Source: Anaerolineales bacterium (lineage in GTDB: Bacteria; Chloroflexota; Anaerolineae; Anaerolineales; Villigracilaceae). Taken from it: DNA of 64,000 bases. The notes under the pieces were generated by a model. The model made no database searches. It was not told the origin of the DNA and saw only the letters and a list, made by a program, of their open reading frames with translations. This document shows, in pieces, positions 42,975 through 51,641 of the stretch. The position numbers and the translations under genes were made by a program. Within the stretch, counting starts at the first letter, position 1. Each line of letters opens with the position of its first letter. The DNA is taken from NCBI GenBank assembly GCA_030680795.1, contig JAUXUL010000027.1, forward strand, positions 62,001 through 126,000, in the 5' to 3' direction.

Positions 42975-43634
42975 ATGTCACAGATCAATATTGTTTACCA
43001 GGATTCTCAAATTCTTATTATCAACAAACAGGCGGGTTTATCCGTCCTGCCTGAAGGCTGGGAGAAGGATGCGCCTTATCTGGTTAAAATACTTGAAGAG
43101 CAAATTGAGAAGGTATGGATTGTGCATCGTATTGACAAGGTTACCAGCGGCATTATTATCTTTGCGTTGACAGCCGAGGCGCATCGTTCGTTGAATATTC
43201 AATTTGAAAAACATCAGGTCGAGAAAACGTATCATGCCATTCTCACAGGCGCGCCGAAGTGGGACGAAAAGATCACGAAATTTCCATTGCGTGTGAATGT
43301 CGGCCATAAGCACCGCACGATGGTGGATGATAAAAACGGAGTCCGCTCTGAGACGAGATTTAAGATTCTGAAACGCTATCAGGCCTCAGCTTTGGTGGAG
43401 GCGATGCCGATGACGGGGAGGACGCATCAGATCCGAGTCCATGCCTATGCGTTGGGGCACCCGCTTTTGGGAGACATCCTATACAGCGCGCCTGAAACAG
43501 ATATCATCCCGCGCCCTGCGCTGCATGCGTATTCATTAAAGTTCACGCATCCAAATACAAATGAGAGTTTGACTTTTCAAGCAGAGTATCCAGACGATTT
43601 TCAAACTGCTGTGAAGATGCTGAGAGAGGAATAA
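42975..43634 (+). CDS. RluA-family pseudouridine synthase
   Basis: A 219-residue enzyme that isomerises uridine in rRNA or tRNA. The catalytic Asp is D54 in HRIDKVTSG; INKQAGLSVLP, KTYHAILTG and MTGRTHQIRVHAYALGHPLLGD are typical. There is no S4 domain. ATG 42975 is chosen; GTG 42969 is possible. TACAAT lies 10 bases upstream, so the leader is very short. Confidence 0.92.
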   Translation: MSQINIVYQDSQILIINKQAGLSVLPEGWEKDAPYLVKILEEQIEKVWIVHRIDKVTSGIIIFALTAEAHRSLNIQFEKHQVEKTYHAILTGAPKWDEKITKFPLRVNVGHKHRTMVDDKNGVRSETRFKILKRYQASALVEAMPMTGRTHQIRVHAYALGHPLLGDILYSAPETDIIPRPALHAYSLKFTHPNTNESLTFQAEYPDDFQTAVKMLREE

Positions 43635-43676
43635 GCCGATGCGAAATTATGGTATATTTTGGTCAGGAGCAATGCT

Positions 43677-44354
43677 ATGAATGAGCGAATCCTTATTATC
43701 GAAGATGACCAGGCCATTCTCAAACTGTTGCAGCGTGGTTTGGCTTATGAAGGCTACACGGTGGACACTGCGGTTGATGGGCGCATGGGTTTGATCGCAG
43801 CCCGCGACCACACACCCGATCTTGTTGTGCTGGATTGGATGCTGCCCGGTATGGATGGTTTGGAAGTGTGCCATCGTTTACGGACCGGCGGCTCGATCCC
43901 GATCCTGATGTTGACCGCCAAGGACACGGTGCAGGACCGTATCCAGGGTTTGGACGCGGGCGCGGATGATTACATGGTGAAGCCGTTCAATTTGGATGAA
44001 TTGCTTGCGCGCGTGCGCGCTTTGCTTCGCCGTACACAGCCCGAGCGCATTCCTGTTTTGAAATTTGCAGACCTATCGCTTGATACGGGTTCGCGTCAGG
44101 CTTCACGCGGGACTCGTGTTGTGGCGCTTACTGCAAAGGAGTACGAATTGCTCGAGTTGTTCCTGCGCCATCCAAAACAGGTGTTGACTCGTGAAGTAAT
44201 TTTTGACCGTGTGTGGGGCTATGATTTCGGCGGCGAAAGCAACGTACTCGAAGTGTACATTCGTTATCTGCGTCAGAAATTGGAAGGCGATGGAGAACCG
44301 CGTCTTATCCATACCGTGCGCGGCGTGGGATATGTAATGAGAGAAAATCCGTAA
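43677..44354 (+). CDS. OmpR/PhoB-type response regulator
   Basis: A 225-residue regulator with receiver domain (D10-D11, phosphorylated D53 in [10 protein letters not shown] in [10 protein letters not shown]) and a winged-helix DNA-binding domain ([34 protein letters not shown] to [14 protein letters not shown]). AGGAG lies before ATG 43677. It pairs with the histidine kinase that starts 157 bases later. Confidence 0.95.
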   Translation: MNERILIIEDDQAILKLLQRGLAYEGYTVDTAVDGRMGLIAARDHTPDLVVLDWMLPGMDGLEVCHRLRTGGSIPILMLTAKDTVQDRIQGLDAGADDYMVKPFNLDELLARVRALLRRTQPERIPVLKFADLSLDTGSRQASRGTRVVALTAKEYELLELFLRHPKQVLTREVIFDRVWGYDFGGESNVLEVYIRYLRQKLEGDGEPRLIHTVRGVGYVMRENP

Positions 44355-44470
44355 TCCGTAAATCGTAAATTTGCTGTCGTACAAATATCAATATGAACCG
44401 CGGAGCCCGCTAAGAAAACCTTTTAAAACTTTGCTCTTTGCGGTAAAAATTTCAGTTTGTATGGTAGGAA

Positions 44471-44510
44471 AATCGTAAATCACTAATCGTAAATCACTAA
44501 TCGTAAATCG
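44471..44510. repeat. 14-base tandem repeat before the kinase start
   Basis: AATCGTAAATCACT is repeated almost three times and ends one base before the kinase ATG, replacing the ribosome-binding site region. The unit resembles the GATTTACGA stretch inside the helicase gene at 12405. Confidence 0.8.
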
Positions 44511-44511
44511 A

Positions 44512-45879
44512 ATGTCCCTGCGCCTGCGCCTTACCTTACTTTACTCAACTTTCATGGGTGGAATTTTGCTCATCTTTGGCGCGACGGTTTATATTCTCGT
44601 TAACGTAATTTTGCTCAATCAAGTGGATACCATGCTGGAAGGTGTGGCGCGTGATATTACACAGGTCACCAAGGTTAATTCGGTGGGGGAGTTGAGCCTG
44701 ATCAGCCTGCCCCCATTGGATATGACATCAAACGCCTATGTGCAGGTTTGGGGAACAGATGGAAGGATCGTTGCAACTTCTCCCAGCATCGGGACATTGA
44801 CCCAACCCCTCGATCCCATCGGACTGAAATCTGGTCTGACCCTCTATGAAGATTCCTATCTCGACGGAGCCCACCTGCGGGTGTTGAGCGTTCCCCTTCA
44901 GTTGGGTGATCGGGTAATCGGAACTTTGCAGGTCGGCGCAAGTTTAACCGTTGTGGATGCAACGCGTAATAACCTGCTTTCGACCATGGTTGTTATTTCA
45001 GTGCTGGCAGTATTATTGGCGATGATCGGTTCCTGGGCGGTGCTGGGACGTGCATTTTACCCTTTGGAAGCCATCACTGAAACAGTGGATCAGATCAACC
45101 GTGCCGATGATCTTTCGCGACGCATCCCTTATCAGGATGAGACGGAAGATGAGGTCGGAAGTTTGGTGGTCTCATTCAATCAAACCCTTGAACGTTTGGA
45201 ATCTCTTTTTACTTCACAACAACGCTTTCTGGCAGATGTCAGCCATGAATTGCGCACGCCATTAACGGTTATTAAAGGCAACGTGGATTTGATGCGCCGC
45301 ATGAAGGCCGCGGACGAAGAATCACTAAGCAGTATTGACCAGGAAGCGGGCCGGCTCACGCGTTTGGTTGGCGGCTTGCTGATGCTGGCGCAGGCGGAAT
45401 CCGGCAAACTGACCCTCAACTTTGCACCTGTGGAATTAGACCTATTGCTGACTGAAGTCTTTACCGAAATGCGCGTGCTGGCCGGCAGTAAAGTGCTTGT
45501 GCATTTAAATGATATTGATCAGGTCATGGTCACTGGAGACCGCGACAGGTTGAAACAGGTTTTATTGAACCTGGTTGCCAATGCAATTCAATACACACCA
45601 CCGGGCGGGGATATTTTCCTTAGCCTTTCCAGGTTGGGGGAACAGGCGCGTATCATCGTCCGTGACACAGGGCCGGGCATCCCAGCCCAGGATTTACCTC
45701 ACATCTTTGACCGTTTCTATCGTGCAGAGAAATCGCGCACGCGTTCAATGACCAGTGGGTTTGGGCTGGGGCTGTCCATTGCGCATTGGATCGTGGAGCA
45801 TCATGGGGGACAGATCAAGGTTGAGTCAAAAGAGGGGAAAGGGACGACCTTTGTGATCTGGTTAGGGATAGTTAAGTAG
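44512..45879 (+). CDS. Membrane sensor histidine kinase
   Basis: A 455-residue kinase. Two membrane helices (about 10-32 and 158-180) flank an extracytoplasmic sensor domain; HAMP (about 180-235), HisKA with H245 in VSHELRTPL, and an ATPase domain with NLVANAIQYTPPGG and DTGPGIPAQDLPHIFDRFYR, SGFGLGLSIAHWIVEHHGG follow. It would phosphorylate the regulator just upstream. No ribosome-binding site is visible because a tandem repeat occupies that position. Confidence 0.95.
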   Translation: MSLRLRLTLLYSTFMGGILLIFGATVYILVNVILLNQVDTMLEGVARDITQVTKVNSVGELSLISLPPLDMTSNAYVQVWGTDGRIVATSPSIGTLTQPLDPIGLKSGLTLYEDSYLDGAHLRVLSVPLQLGDRVIGTLQVGASLTVVDATRNNLLSTMVVISVLAVLLAMIGSWAVLGRAFYPLEAITETVDQINRADDLSRRIPYQDETEDEVGSLVVSFNQTLERLESLFTSQQRFLADVSHELRTPLTVIKGNVDLMRRMKAADEESLSSIDQEAGRLTRLVGGLLMLAQAESGKLTLNFAPVELDLLLTEVFTEMRVLAGSKVLVHLNDIDQVMVTGDRDRLKQVLLNLVANAIQYTPPGGDIFLSLSRLGEQARIIVRDTGPGIPAQDLPHIFDRFYRAEKSRTRSMTSGFGLGLSIAHWIVEHHGGQIKVESKEGKGTTFVIWLGIVK

Positions 45880-45924
45880 TTTGGATAGTTTAGTAGTTGG
45901 GTGGTTAGGTAGTTGTGTTTGGAA

Positions 45925-46623
45925 TTATGGTAATCCCAGGCGTTGATGAGCTTGATTGCATAAGCTAACCCCATATTTTGAATACCATTCATCTAATGCA
46001 ATGCTTGATTCATGTCCATTTATTGCGTCCTGGTAAATGGGTGTGCCATATTGTACGTATCTTTTCGTTTGGTCAGACCATGTCCATTCGGCGCGCTGGA
46101 TGATGCCAATGCCGCCGTTGTAGCCGGCCATGGCGAGGTGTGGGTCACCATTTGCAGCTTCGAGTGAGCGTGCAAGGTAGGCGAGTCCGCGGGTGGCGTT
46201 GGTGTTCGGGTTGTAGGGATTGTCGGTTGAATAGAAGTGAAACGACATCACTTGAAAGAGTCCCATGGCGCCGGCGCTGGATACGGCTCGCGGGTCTCCG
46301 CAGGATTCGATCTGCATGATGGTGGCAACCAGGTTTAGATTAAGATTCGAAGCGGACGCCCACTCAGAGATTGAGTCAGCCCAGTGTTGGACTTCAATTC
46401 TAAAGATGGGGGAAATGCCGCTTGAGGTGGAATCGGGCGGCGCAACCGCAGGTACAGGCAATGGGTTTGTTTTCCATGCAAAGGATGTAAGGATTGCGCT
46501 GATAAATATGACGATGAGCGGCACGATCGCGGCTATCTGCCGACCAGACAAACAGCCGCGCCCTTGATCGTACTGGGTTGCTGCTGTTTGCCGATGGGTT
46601 TTTGTGGAGCGAGCGAGGGGCAT
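45925..46623 (-). CDS. Membrane-anchored lytic transglycosylase (SLT)
   Basis: A 232-residue protein with an N-terminal membrane helix (IAAIVPLIVIFISAILTSF) and an SLT domain: catalytic Glu in MQIESCGDPRAVSSAGAMGLFQVM, then NTNATRGLAYLARSL and MAGYNGG. It would cut the glycan strand of the cell wall. It faces the histidine kinase gene. A low-complexity GTAGTT-rich run (45880-45912) lies between them. Confidence 0.9.
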   Translation of the reverse strand: MPLARSTKTHRQTAATQYDQGRGCLSGRQIAAIVPLIVIFISAILTSFAWKTNPLPVPAVAPPDSTSSGISPIFRIEVQHWADSISEWASASNLNLNLVATIMQIESCGDPRAVSSAGAMGLFQVMSFHFYSTDNPYNPNTNATRGLAYLARSLEAANGDPHLAMAGYNGGIGIIQRAEWTWSDQTKRYVQYGTPIYQDAINGHESSIALDEWYSKYGVSLCNQAHQRLGLP

Positions 46624-46659
46624 GTAATATGTCTCTTTTATGAACTCACCTTACGCTAA

Positions 46660-46762
46660 AACGCTTTTAGGCATGTCACCCTGAGCGATAGCGAAGGGTC
46701 TCTACAATAATCTCAGTGATTCTTCGCTTCGCTCAGAATGACACCGCGTAAGGTGAGTCAGG
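46660..46762. repeat. Interspersed repeat with GCGAAGGGTCTCTAC
   Basis: TCACCCTGAGCGATAGCGAAGGGTCTCTAC is followed by TTCGCTTCGCTCAGAATGACACCGCGTAAGGTGAGTC. The right end matches that of the unit at 42815. Confidence 0.7.
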
Positions 46763-46791
46763 AAGTTGTATATTGTCCTCCCGAAGGACAG

Positions 46792-47562
46792 TTACGCGTC
46801 GTAGTGGCGATCTCCGTTATTTGAACTGTGCGCATTATGAGAGACGGGGTGATAAGTTGGGTCAGGCGGGATGAATGAAGATTGTTGTGAGGTAGTGGGT
46901 ATGGGCGCAGGGCGGAAGGATGCTGTGGAGTTGGCCGGGCGGTTGATCTGTGATGCCGGGCGCAGGGCAGGCTGGTTGACATGCTGATTCACAGGTCGCT
47001 GGGTTTGATATTGACTTTGTTGGGATTGTGCTGTTGTGAAAATGCGCTCGCCGGCGAGGGAAAAGGTGCCGATGATCAGCAAGCGTACCAGCCAGACCAT
47101 GACAGCAACGAAAATGGGCACAGCCTTGGTGAGAGTTTCTACGCTCATTACGGCGCTGGATTGCAGGTTGCCGTTATTAATGATCGCAACAGAGACACCC
47201 CACCATGTAAGTGTGGCGTTGAAGCCTGCCGCCAACAACCAGGCGCCAAAGAGATAATACACTTCGGCGGGTTCGTCTCGACCCTGTTCAGGTGTGAAAA
47301 GGCGGGCGATGCCGGCAAAATCAATGCCGCAGAAGGCAATGGCGAGAATGGTTGCCCAGCGGAAGCCTGCAAATTTCAGGTCGCCGAGCATGTCATGCAG
47401 GGCATATTGTGTAGTGCTGAAGTTGAAGACTTCAAACGCAAGCAGGGCGCTGACGATCATCATGCCCCATGCGGCGCCGCGGTTGAATTTTCTGTTGTGA
47501 ACGAGGCTGTTCCATAGGTTTTTCAAGCCATCCCCAGGTGGATTACGACGGTATGTAGTCAT
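46792..47562 (-). CDS. Four-helix membrane protein under a LexA-type promoter
   Basis: A 256-residue protein with four hydrophobic segments (GAAWGMMIVSALLAFEVF, FRWATILAIAFCGIDFAGIA, YYLFGAWLLAAGFNATLTWWG and VPIFVAVMVWLVRLLIIGTFSLAG) and a Gln/Asn/Pro-rich cytoplasmic tail of about 75 residues. No family is recognised. GGAGG before ATG 47562 fixes the start. Its promoter at 47593 carries a LexA box, so it is probably induced by DNA damage. Confidence 0.75.
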   Translation of the reverse strand: MTTYRRNPPGDGLKNLWNSLVHNRKFNRGAAWGMMIVSALLAFEVFNFSTTQYALHDMLGDLKFAGFRWATILAIAFCGIDFAGIARLFTPEQGRDEPAEVYYLFGAWLLAAGFNATLTWWGVSVAIINNGNLQSSAVMSVETLTKAVPIFVAVMVWLVRLLIIGTFSLAGERIFTTAQSQQSQYQTQRPVNQHVNQPALRPASQINRPANSTASFRPAPIPTTSQQSSFIPPDPTYHPVSHNAHSSNNGDRHYDA

Positions 47563-47592
47563 TTCGACCTCCTTGTCGAGTAAGTTAAGCGA

Positions 47593-47621
47593 ATTATAGA
47601 ACAAGCGTTCTATAATGTCAA
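47593..47621 (-). promoter_or_regulatory. Perfect -35/-10 promoter with a LexA box in the spacer
   Basis: On the minus strand TTGACA, exactly 17 bases, TATAAT. The spacer contains GAACGCTTGTTC, which is GAAC-N4-GTTC, the LexA site of Gram-positive and related bacteria, inside a larger palindrome (ATTATAGAAC...GTTCTATAAT). LexA bound here would block RNA polymerase. Confidence 0.82.
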
Positions 47622-47696
47622 GGGGGAAATGGCCGTTGTTTCCTGGCATTTGACTCATAACTACATTCCCCGTTACACTATCTCAAAATCTTTGAA

Positions 47697-47771
47697 CCTG
47701 CACAGCCCCCTCCGTCCCGCGAAGCGGAACACCTCCCCCAACTTGGGGGAGGGCAGAGGGGGTGTGAAAAT
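47697..47771. repeat. Repeat CCCCTCCG...GGGGGAGGGCAGAGGGGG
   Basis: CCCCCTCCGTCCCGCGAAGCGG, CACCTCCCCC, AACTTGGGGGAGGGCAGAGGGGG: nested inverted parts just before the FAD oxidoreductase gene. A decayed relative is at 58035. Confidence 0.7.
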
Positions 47772-47781
47772 TGGAGACCCC

Positions 47782-49197
47782 ATGTTTTTCTCGAACATTC
47801 CGCGCCCCGCAAGTTTGAAAGCGATTGCGGATGTCAGCCTCACGCCCTTTTGGTTGGACGATCCGCAGCGGCCTGAGAAAACCTCGCCCCTCACTGTAAA
47901 AATCAAAACCGATCTTGTGGTGATCGGCGCAGGCTTTACCGGCTTGTGGACTGCCTTGCAAGCCAAGCAAGCTGACCCAAATCGGGATGTCGTTCTACTC
48001 GAAGGAGGGGAGGCGGCCATCGGCGCAAGCGGACGGAACGGCGGCTTTGTCGCTTCCTCGCTGACACATTCATTTCAAAATGGCATAAACCGTTGGCATA
48101 AAGAACTTGCCAAACTCATTCAATTGGGACATGAGAATCTCAATGGCATTGAAGCCACGATCAAACAATTCAACATTGATTGTGATTTCGTGCGCTCAGG
48201 CGAGCTCAACATTGCCAATGAGCCTTATCAAATCAACGACCTGCGCGAAGAGGCGCAAGAGTCTGCGCGGTATGGGGAGCATATTCAATTCCTCGAGCAG
48301 GAGCAGATCCGCGCACGAGTTAATTCGCCAACATATCTTGCCGCGATCTACGATCCCTTTGTGGCAGTGGTCAACCCCGCGCAGTTAGCGTGGGGATTAA
48401 GAAGAGCCTGCCTCGAGCTTGGAGTCCGCTTGTTCGAGGGCACGCAGGTTACGGGTCTGGAAGAGAAGCGTGATTCTGTTATCGCTAAAACTATGCACGG
48501 CGAAGTCGAATCAAAAAGAGTTGCGCTTGCCACCAATGCATTCCCGCCTTTGCTTAAGCGGCTTTCGTATTATGTCGTGCCCGTTTACGATTATGTTTTG
48601 ATGACCGAACCGCTGTCCAAATCGCAGCAGGATGCAATTGGCTGGCATGGCCGCGAGGGCCTCAGCGACAACGGGAATCAATTCCATTACTATCGCACCA
48701 GCGCGGATGGACGGATTCTATGGGGCGGATACGATGCCATTTATTATCGGAATAACGAAGTGTCGCCGCATCTGGAAAATCACCCCGCCTCTTTCGCCCG
48801 TTTGGCTGAGCACTTCTTCCAAACATTCCCCCAACTGACAGGGTTGCGCTTCACGCACGCCTGGGGCGGAGCGATCGATACATGCTCGCGTTACACCGCC
48901 TTTTGGGGCAAGGCCTATCGTGGCAAGGTTGCGTATGCATTGGGTTATACGGGTCTCGGCGTCGGCGCATCCCGCTTCGGTGCGCAAGTGATGTTGGATT
49001 TATTGGATGATAAAAAGACCGAACGCACCGATTTGCAAATGGTGAAATCAAAACCATTTCCATTCCCGCCTGAACCATTTCGCTCTCCGATTGTCAACTT
49101 CACGCGCTGGTCTTTGGACAAGGCAGATCAAAACGCTGGGAAAAGAAATTTATGGTTGAAGAGCCTTGATGCGTTGGGTATGGGATTTGATTCGTAA
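47782..49197 (+). CDS. FAD-dependent oxidoreductase (DAO family)
   Basis: A 471-residue flavoprotein. The FAD-binding Rossmann motif is VVIGAGFTGLWTALQAK, and ASGRNGGFV and HAWGGAIDTCSRYTAFWGK and YALGYTGLGVGASRFGAQ follow, as in D-amino-acid-oxidase-like and gamma-glutamylputrescine-oxidase-like enzymes. It oxidises an amine or amino acid, substrate unknown. TTGGAGA before ATG 47782 fixes the start; the open frame from 47629 is repeat-derived. Confidence 0.88.
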   Translation: MFFSNIPRPASLKAIADVSLTPFWLDDPQRPEKTSPLTVKIKTDLVVIGAGFTGLWTALQAKQADPNRDVVLLEGGEAAIGASGRNGGFVASSLTHSFQNGINRWHKELAKLIQLGHENLNGIEATIKQFNIDCDFVRSGELNIANEPYQINDLREEAQESARYGEHIQFLEQEQIRARVNSPTYLAAIYDPFVAVVNPAQLAWGLRRACLELGVRLFEGTQVTGLEEKRDSVIAKTMHGEVESKRVALATNAFPPLLKRLSYYVVPVYDYVLMTEPLSKSQQDAIGWHGREGLSDNGNQFHYYRTSADGRILWGGYDAIYYRNNEVSPHLENHPASFARLAEHFFQTFPQLTGLRFTHAWGGAIDTCSRYTAFWGKAYRGKVAYALGYTGLGVGASRFGAQVMLDLLDDKKTERTDLQMVKSKPFPFPPEPFRSPIVNFTRWSLDKADQNAGKRNLWLKSLDALGMGFDS

Positions 49198-49232
49198 AAC
49201 CCGACTGATTTATTGATAACTCACTTTATTAA

Positions 49233-49291
49233 GTAGAGGCAACCCTTCATGGCAATCGGGAGTCCTGCTCCCGCTGGACGGGTTGCCCCTG
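49233..49291. repeat. Inverted repeat GTAGAGGCAACCC...GGGTTGCCCCTG
   Basis: A diverged member of the GTAGGGGCGACC family: outer arms GTAGAGGCAACCC and GGGTTGCCCCTG, with an inner GGGAG-TCCTG-CTCCC hairpin. Confidence 0.7.
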
Positions 49292-49344
49292 TGGTAATCT
49301 TCAACTAAAATGCGAATTGGAGTCAATAATTTCGGGAGTAGATC

Positions 49345-50733
49345 ATGCCCTTAAAAAATATTTTGTTTTCGGAATTCGCAACCCACAGCCGAAAAAAACG
49401 ATCAATTGAGCATTACGGTTATCTGCTCATTTTGGGTTTTTTGTTCCTGTCCCAAATATTTGTTGGAACATTGCTCGCGCGCTTGTATCCAAATGGCGAG
49501 GTGCTCCGGGATTTTAATTTTGGATTTAATCAATTCAAATTGCTGGGGTTGAGGGGCATCCTGGTTGTGATTGTTTTGTTTGGAGTAGTGCTGGTTTTTC
49601 GGCATAAAATAAATACGCAGGCGGCCATTTTTTCTGCTTTTCTTGAAAGGAAAAAATGGCGTGTTACTGTCTTCATCTGGGTGACCGCAGTTATTACGAT
49701 GCTTTTGTTCTTTATCTTCTCCACCCGCTTCATAAATCAAGATGGGCTCAAATTTGAAAGAAAATTCACCAGGGATGTGCCCGTGTTCGGGGCGCATGTA
49801 ACTCATGATGAAATGTGGGAACTTTACTTTCATTCACGCTTTTGGTTCTATACAAACCAGTATTTTGGGTGGGACGTTCCATTTTCCTATCGCGTTATAT
49901 CGAGCTTCATGGGCGGGATTTTTATCTATACCTTATTAAAATATACACATCAGCGGTTTAAAGACAAGTGGTTCGCACTGGCTTTGCTTATTAGCTCGGG
50001 AGGCTATATACAGTTGTTTTTTGGGGATGTGGAAAACTATACAGTCACAGCGGTATTGATCCTTATTTATTTCTGGTCTTCGGATAATTATATTCGAAAG
50101 AAAAACTCCCTGATCGCTCCGACAGTCGTCCTGTCAATCGCATTGGTATTTCATCTTCTGAGCGGATTTTTTCTACCGTCTTTAATTTATCTATATATTT
50201 TGGCGATTCAACGCAAGCAATTTCGTTCTGTAACTTTAGGATTTACTATTTCGGCGCTAATTATTGCGTTGAACCTGGTCTTCTTTTCCTATCAGGGACT
50301 TCCCATAAGTAATCTCTGGACAAACAGTCATGCCTCTGGAGGTGGCGGAAGATATGATCAGTATCTGGTCTCGCCTAGTTTTGAATATTATTCCCAGATC
50401 ATCAATTTACTCTTTCTGCTCGTACCTGCTTTTATTTTTACCATCCCACTATTTGTCTTCAAGCGGATAAAGTATACCGAAGCAAACATTTACTTGTTAA
50501 TTTGCACGACGGGCGCATTGCTGTTGCTTCTTGGCTGGAAGGCGGGATGGGGTGTCTACAACGATTGGAATTTATTCGCCATTACCGCTCTCCCCATATC
50601 CTTGCTTGTTTGGAATAATTTTGACAGCATTTCGGATGTCGGTCTTAAAAATGATGTAGCCTTGATCGCTGGCTTTGTGTTTTCTTTCCACTCTTTAACA
50701 TGGATCATGTCAAATTATATGATTGGACCGTAG
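49345..50733 (+). CDS. Polytopic membrane protein, GT-C-like
   Basis: A 462-residue protein with about 11 membrane helices and large aromatic loops. FFGDVENYTVTAVLILIYFWSS and WGVYNDWNLFAITALPISLLVWN recall GT-C glycosyltransferases, which use lipid-linked sugar donors, but no catalytic DD or DE motif is certain. It is richer in A+T than its neighbours. GGGAG before the ATG supports the start. Confidence 0.65.
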   Translation: MPLKNILFSEFATHSRKKRSIEHYGYLLILGFLFLSQIFVGTLLARLYPNGEVLRDFNFGFNQFKLLGLRGILVVIVLFGVVLVFRHKINTQAAIFSAFLERKKWRVTVFIWVTAVITMLLFFIFSTRFINQDGLKFERKFTRDVPVFGAHVTHDEMWELYFHSRFWFYTNQYFGWDVPFSYRVISSFMGGIFIYTLLKYTHQRFKDKWFALALLISSGGYIQLFFGDVENYTVTAVLILIYFWSSDNYIRKKNSLIAPTVVLSIALVFHLLSGFFLPSLIYLYILAIQRKQFRSVTLGFTISALIIALNLVFFSYQGLPISNLWTNSHASGGGGRYDQYLVSPSFEYYSQIINLLFLLVPAFIFTIPLFVFKRIKYTEANIYLLICTTGALLLLLGWKAGWGVYNDWNLFAITALPISLLVWNNFDSISDVGLKNDVALIAGFVFSFHSLTWIMSNYMIGP

Positions 50734-50999
50734 TTGTATTTTGTGATGCCGGCATGTATAGCCAGAGACCTCTTCGTCGGCTTCGCCATATCATGCCTGA
50801 CCGTATTATACAAACTCTCCGCTTTCAAATCACTTAACGAATGCGTGTCTTTTTGTTTGCGATCATTTCTGAAAATTTGAAACCTTCTTCTTGAGCTGGA
50901 AGCGTGCCAGTGGATACATTACCTGCATCATCGGTCAATACAACAGACGCAGATGCAAAGAGAGCGGTTGAATAAATTGAATCAAAACCGGGTTTATAA
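50734..50999. other. Gene-poor gap, possibly with a decayed gene end
   Basis: A minus-strand frame (YKPGFDSIYSTALFASASVVLTDDAGNVSTGTLPAQEEGFKF) runs through it but has no start of its own and overlaps the M50 gene. It could be the tail of a lost gene. Nothing else is supported. Confidence 0.35.
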
Positions 51000-51641
51000 C
51001 TACCAGAACATGAACTGATCCAACCCCAACCCGGCCAATTGCAACGGGATGCCAGCCAGCCGCGCAAGCAGACCAACAAAGCCCCAGAACAGATTACCGA
51101 TGAATGGAACCTGCCAGAGCAGGATGAGCACGATCCACGCTAACATTCCCTGTGTTTGCGCTAATTTCATGCGGATGTCCATGGGAATGTAGGGTTCAAT
51201 TGCGCCGAAGCCATCGAAGGGGGGCAGCGGAATTAAGTTCAGAACAACTGCTGAGATTTGCAGGAACGCGAGGAAGGCAAGCCCGGGCCAAATGCCTGAG
51301 GCGCTGATCGGCGTCAGTTGCAGGATCAAGCCGAGGATTAAAGCAAGAAGCGCATTGGAGAATGGTCCCGCCAGGGAAACGGCTGTCTCCCATCGTCTGC
51401 TGCGCAATCTCCATCTCTCGATATATACTGCGCCGCCGGGCAAACCAATGCCACCCATCAACAAAAAGATCATTGGCAAAAGCAATGAATAAACGGGATG
51501 CGTATATTTGAGCGGGTTAAAAGTGAGATAGCCTTTGTCTTTTACGGTGATGTCGCCGCCGTAATATGCAACGAGTGCATGAGAAAATTCATGCAGGCAA
51601 AGTGAAAACACCCAGCCGATAATTACAACAAGAAATGTCAT
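51000..51641 (-). CDS. Compact site-2-type metalloprotease (M50)
   Basis: A 213-residue, six-helix membrane protease without a PDZ domain. HEFSH (17-21) and NLIPLPPFDGFGAIEPY supply the zinc ligands; LAGPFSNALLALIL lies between. This compact form is widespread and its substrates are unknown. Its ATG overlaps the galE stop by four bases, so it is translated with galE. Confidence 0.9.
   Translation of the reverse strand: MTFLVVIIGWVFSLCLHEFSHALVAYYGGDITVKDKGYLTFNPLKYTHPVYSLLLPMIFLLMGGIGLPGGAVYIERWRLRSRRWETAVSLAGPFSNALLALILGLILQLTPISASGIWPGLAFLAFLQISAVVLNLIPLPPFDGFGAIEPYIPMDIRMKLAQTQGMLAWIVLILLWQVPFIGNLFWGFVGLLARLAGIPLQLAGLGLDQFMFW

Noticed and set aside
44471-44510. CRISPR-like array
   Set aside because: The units are directly tandem without spacers and fewer than three in number.
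47629-47781. N-terminal extension of the FAD oxidoreductase
   Set aside because: It translates a palindromic repeat; a good ribosome-binding site precedes ATG 47782.
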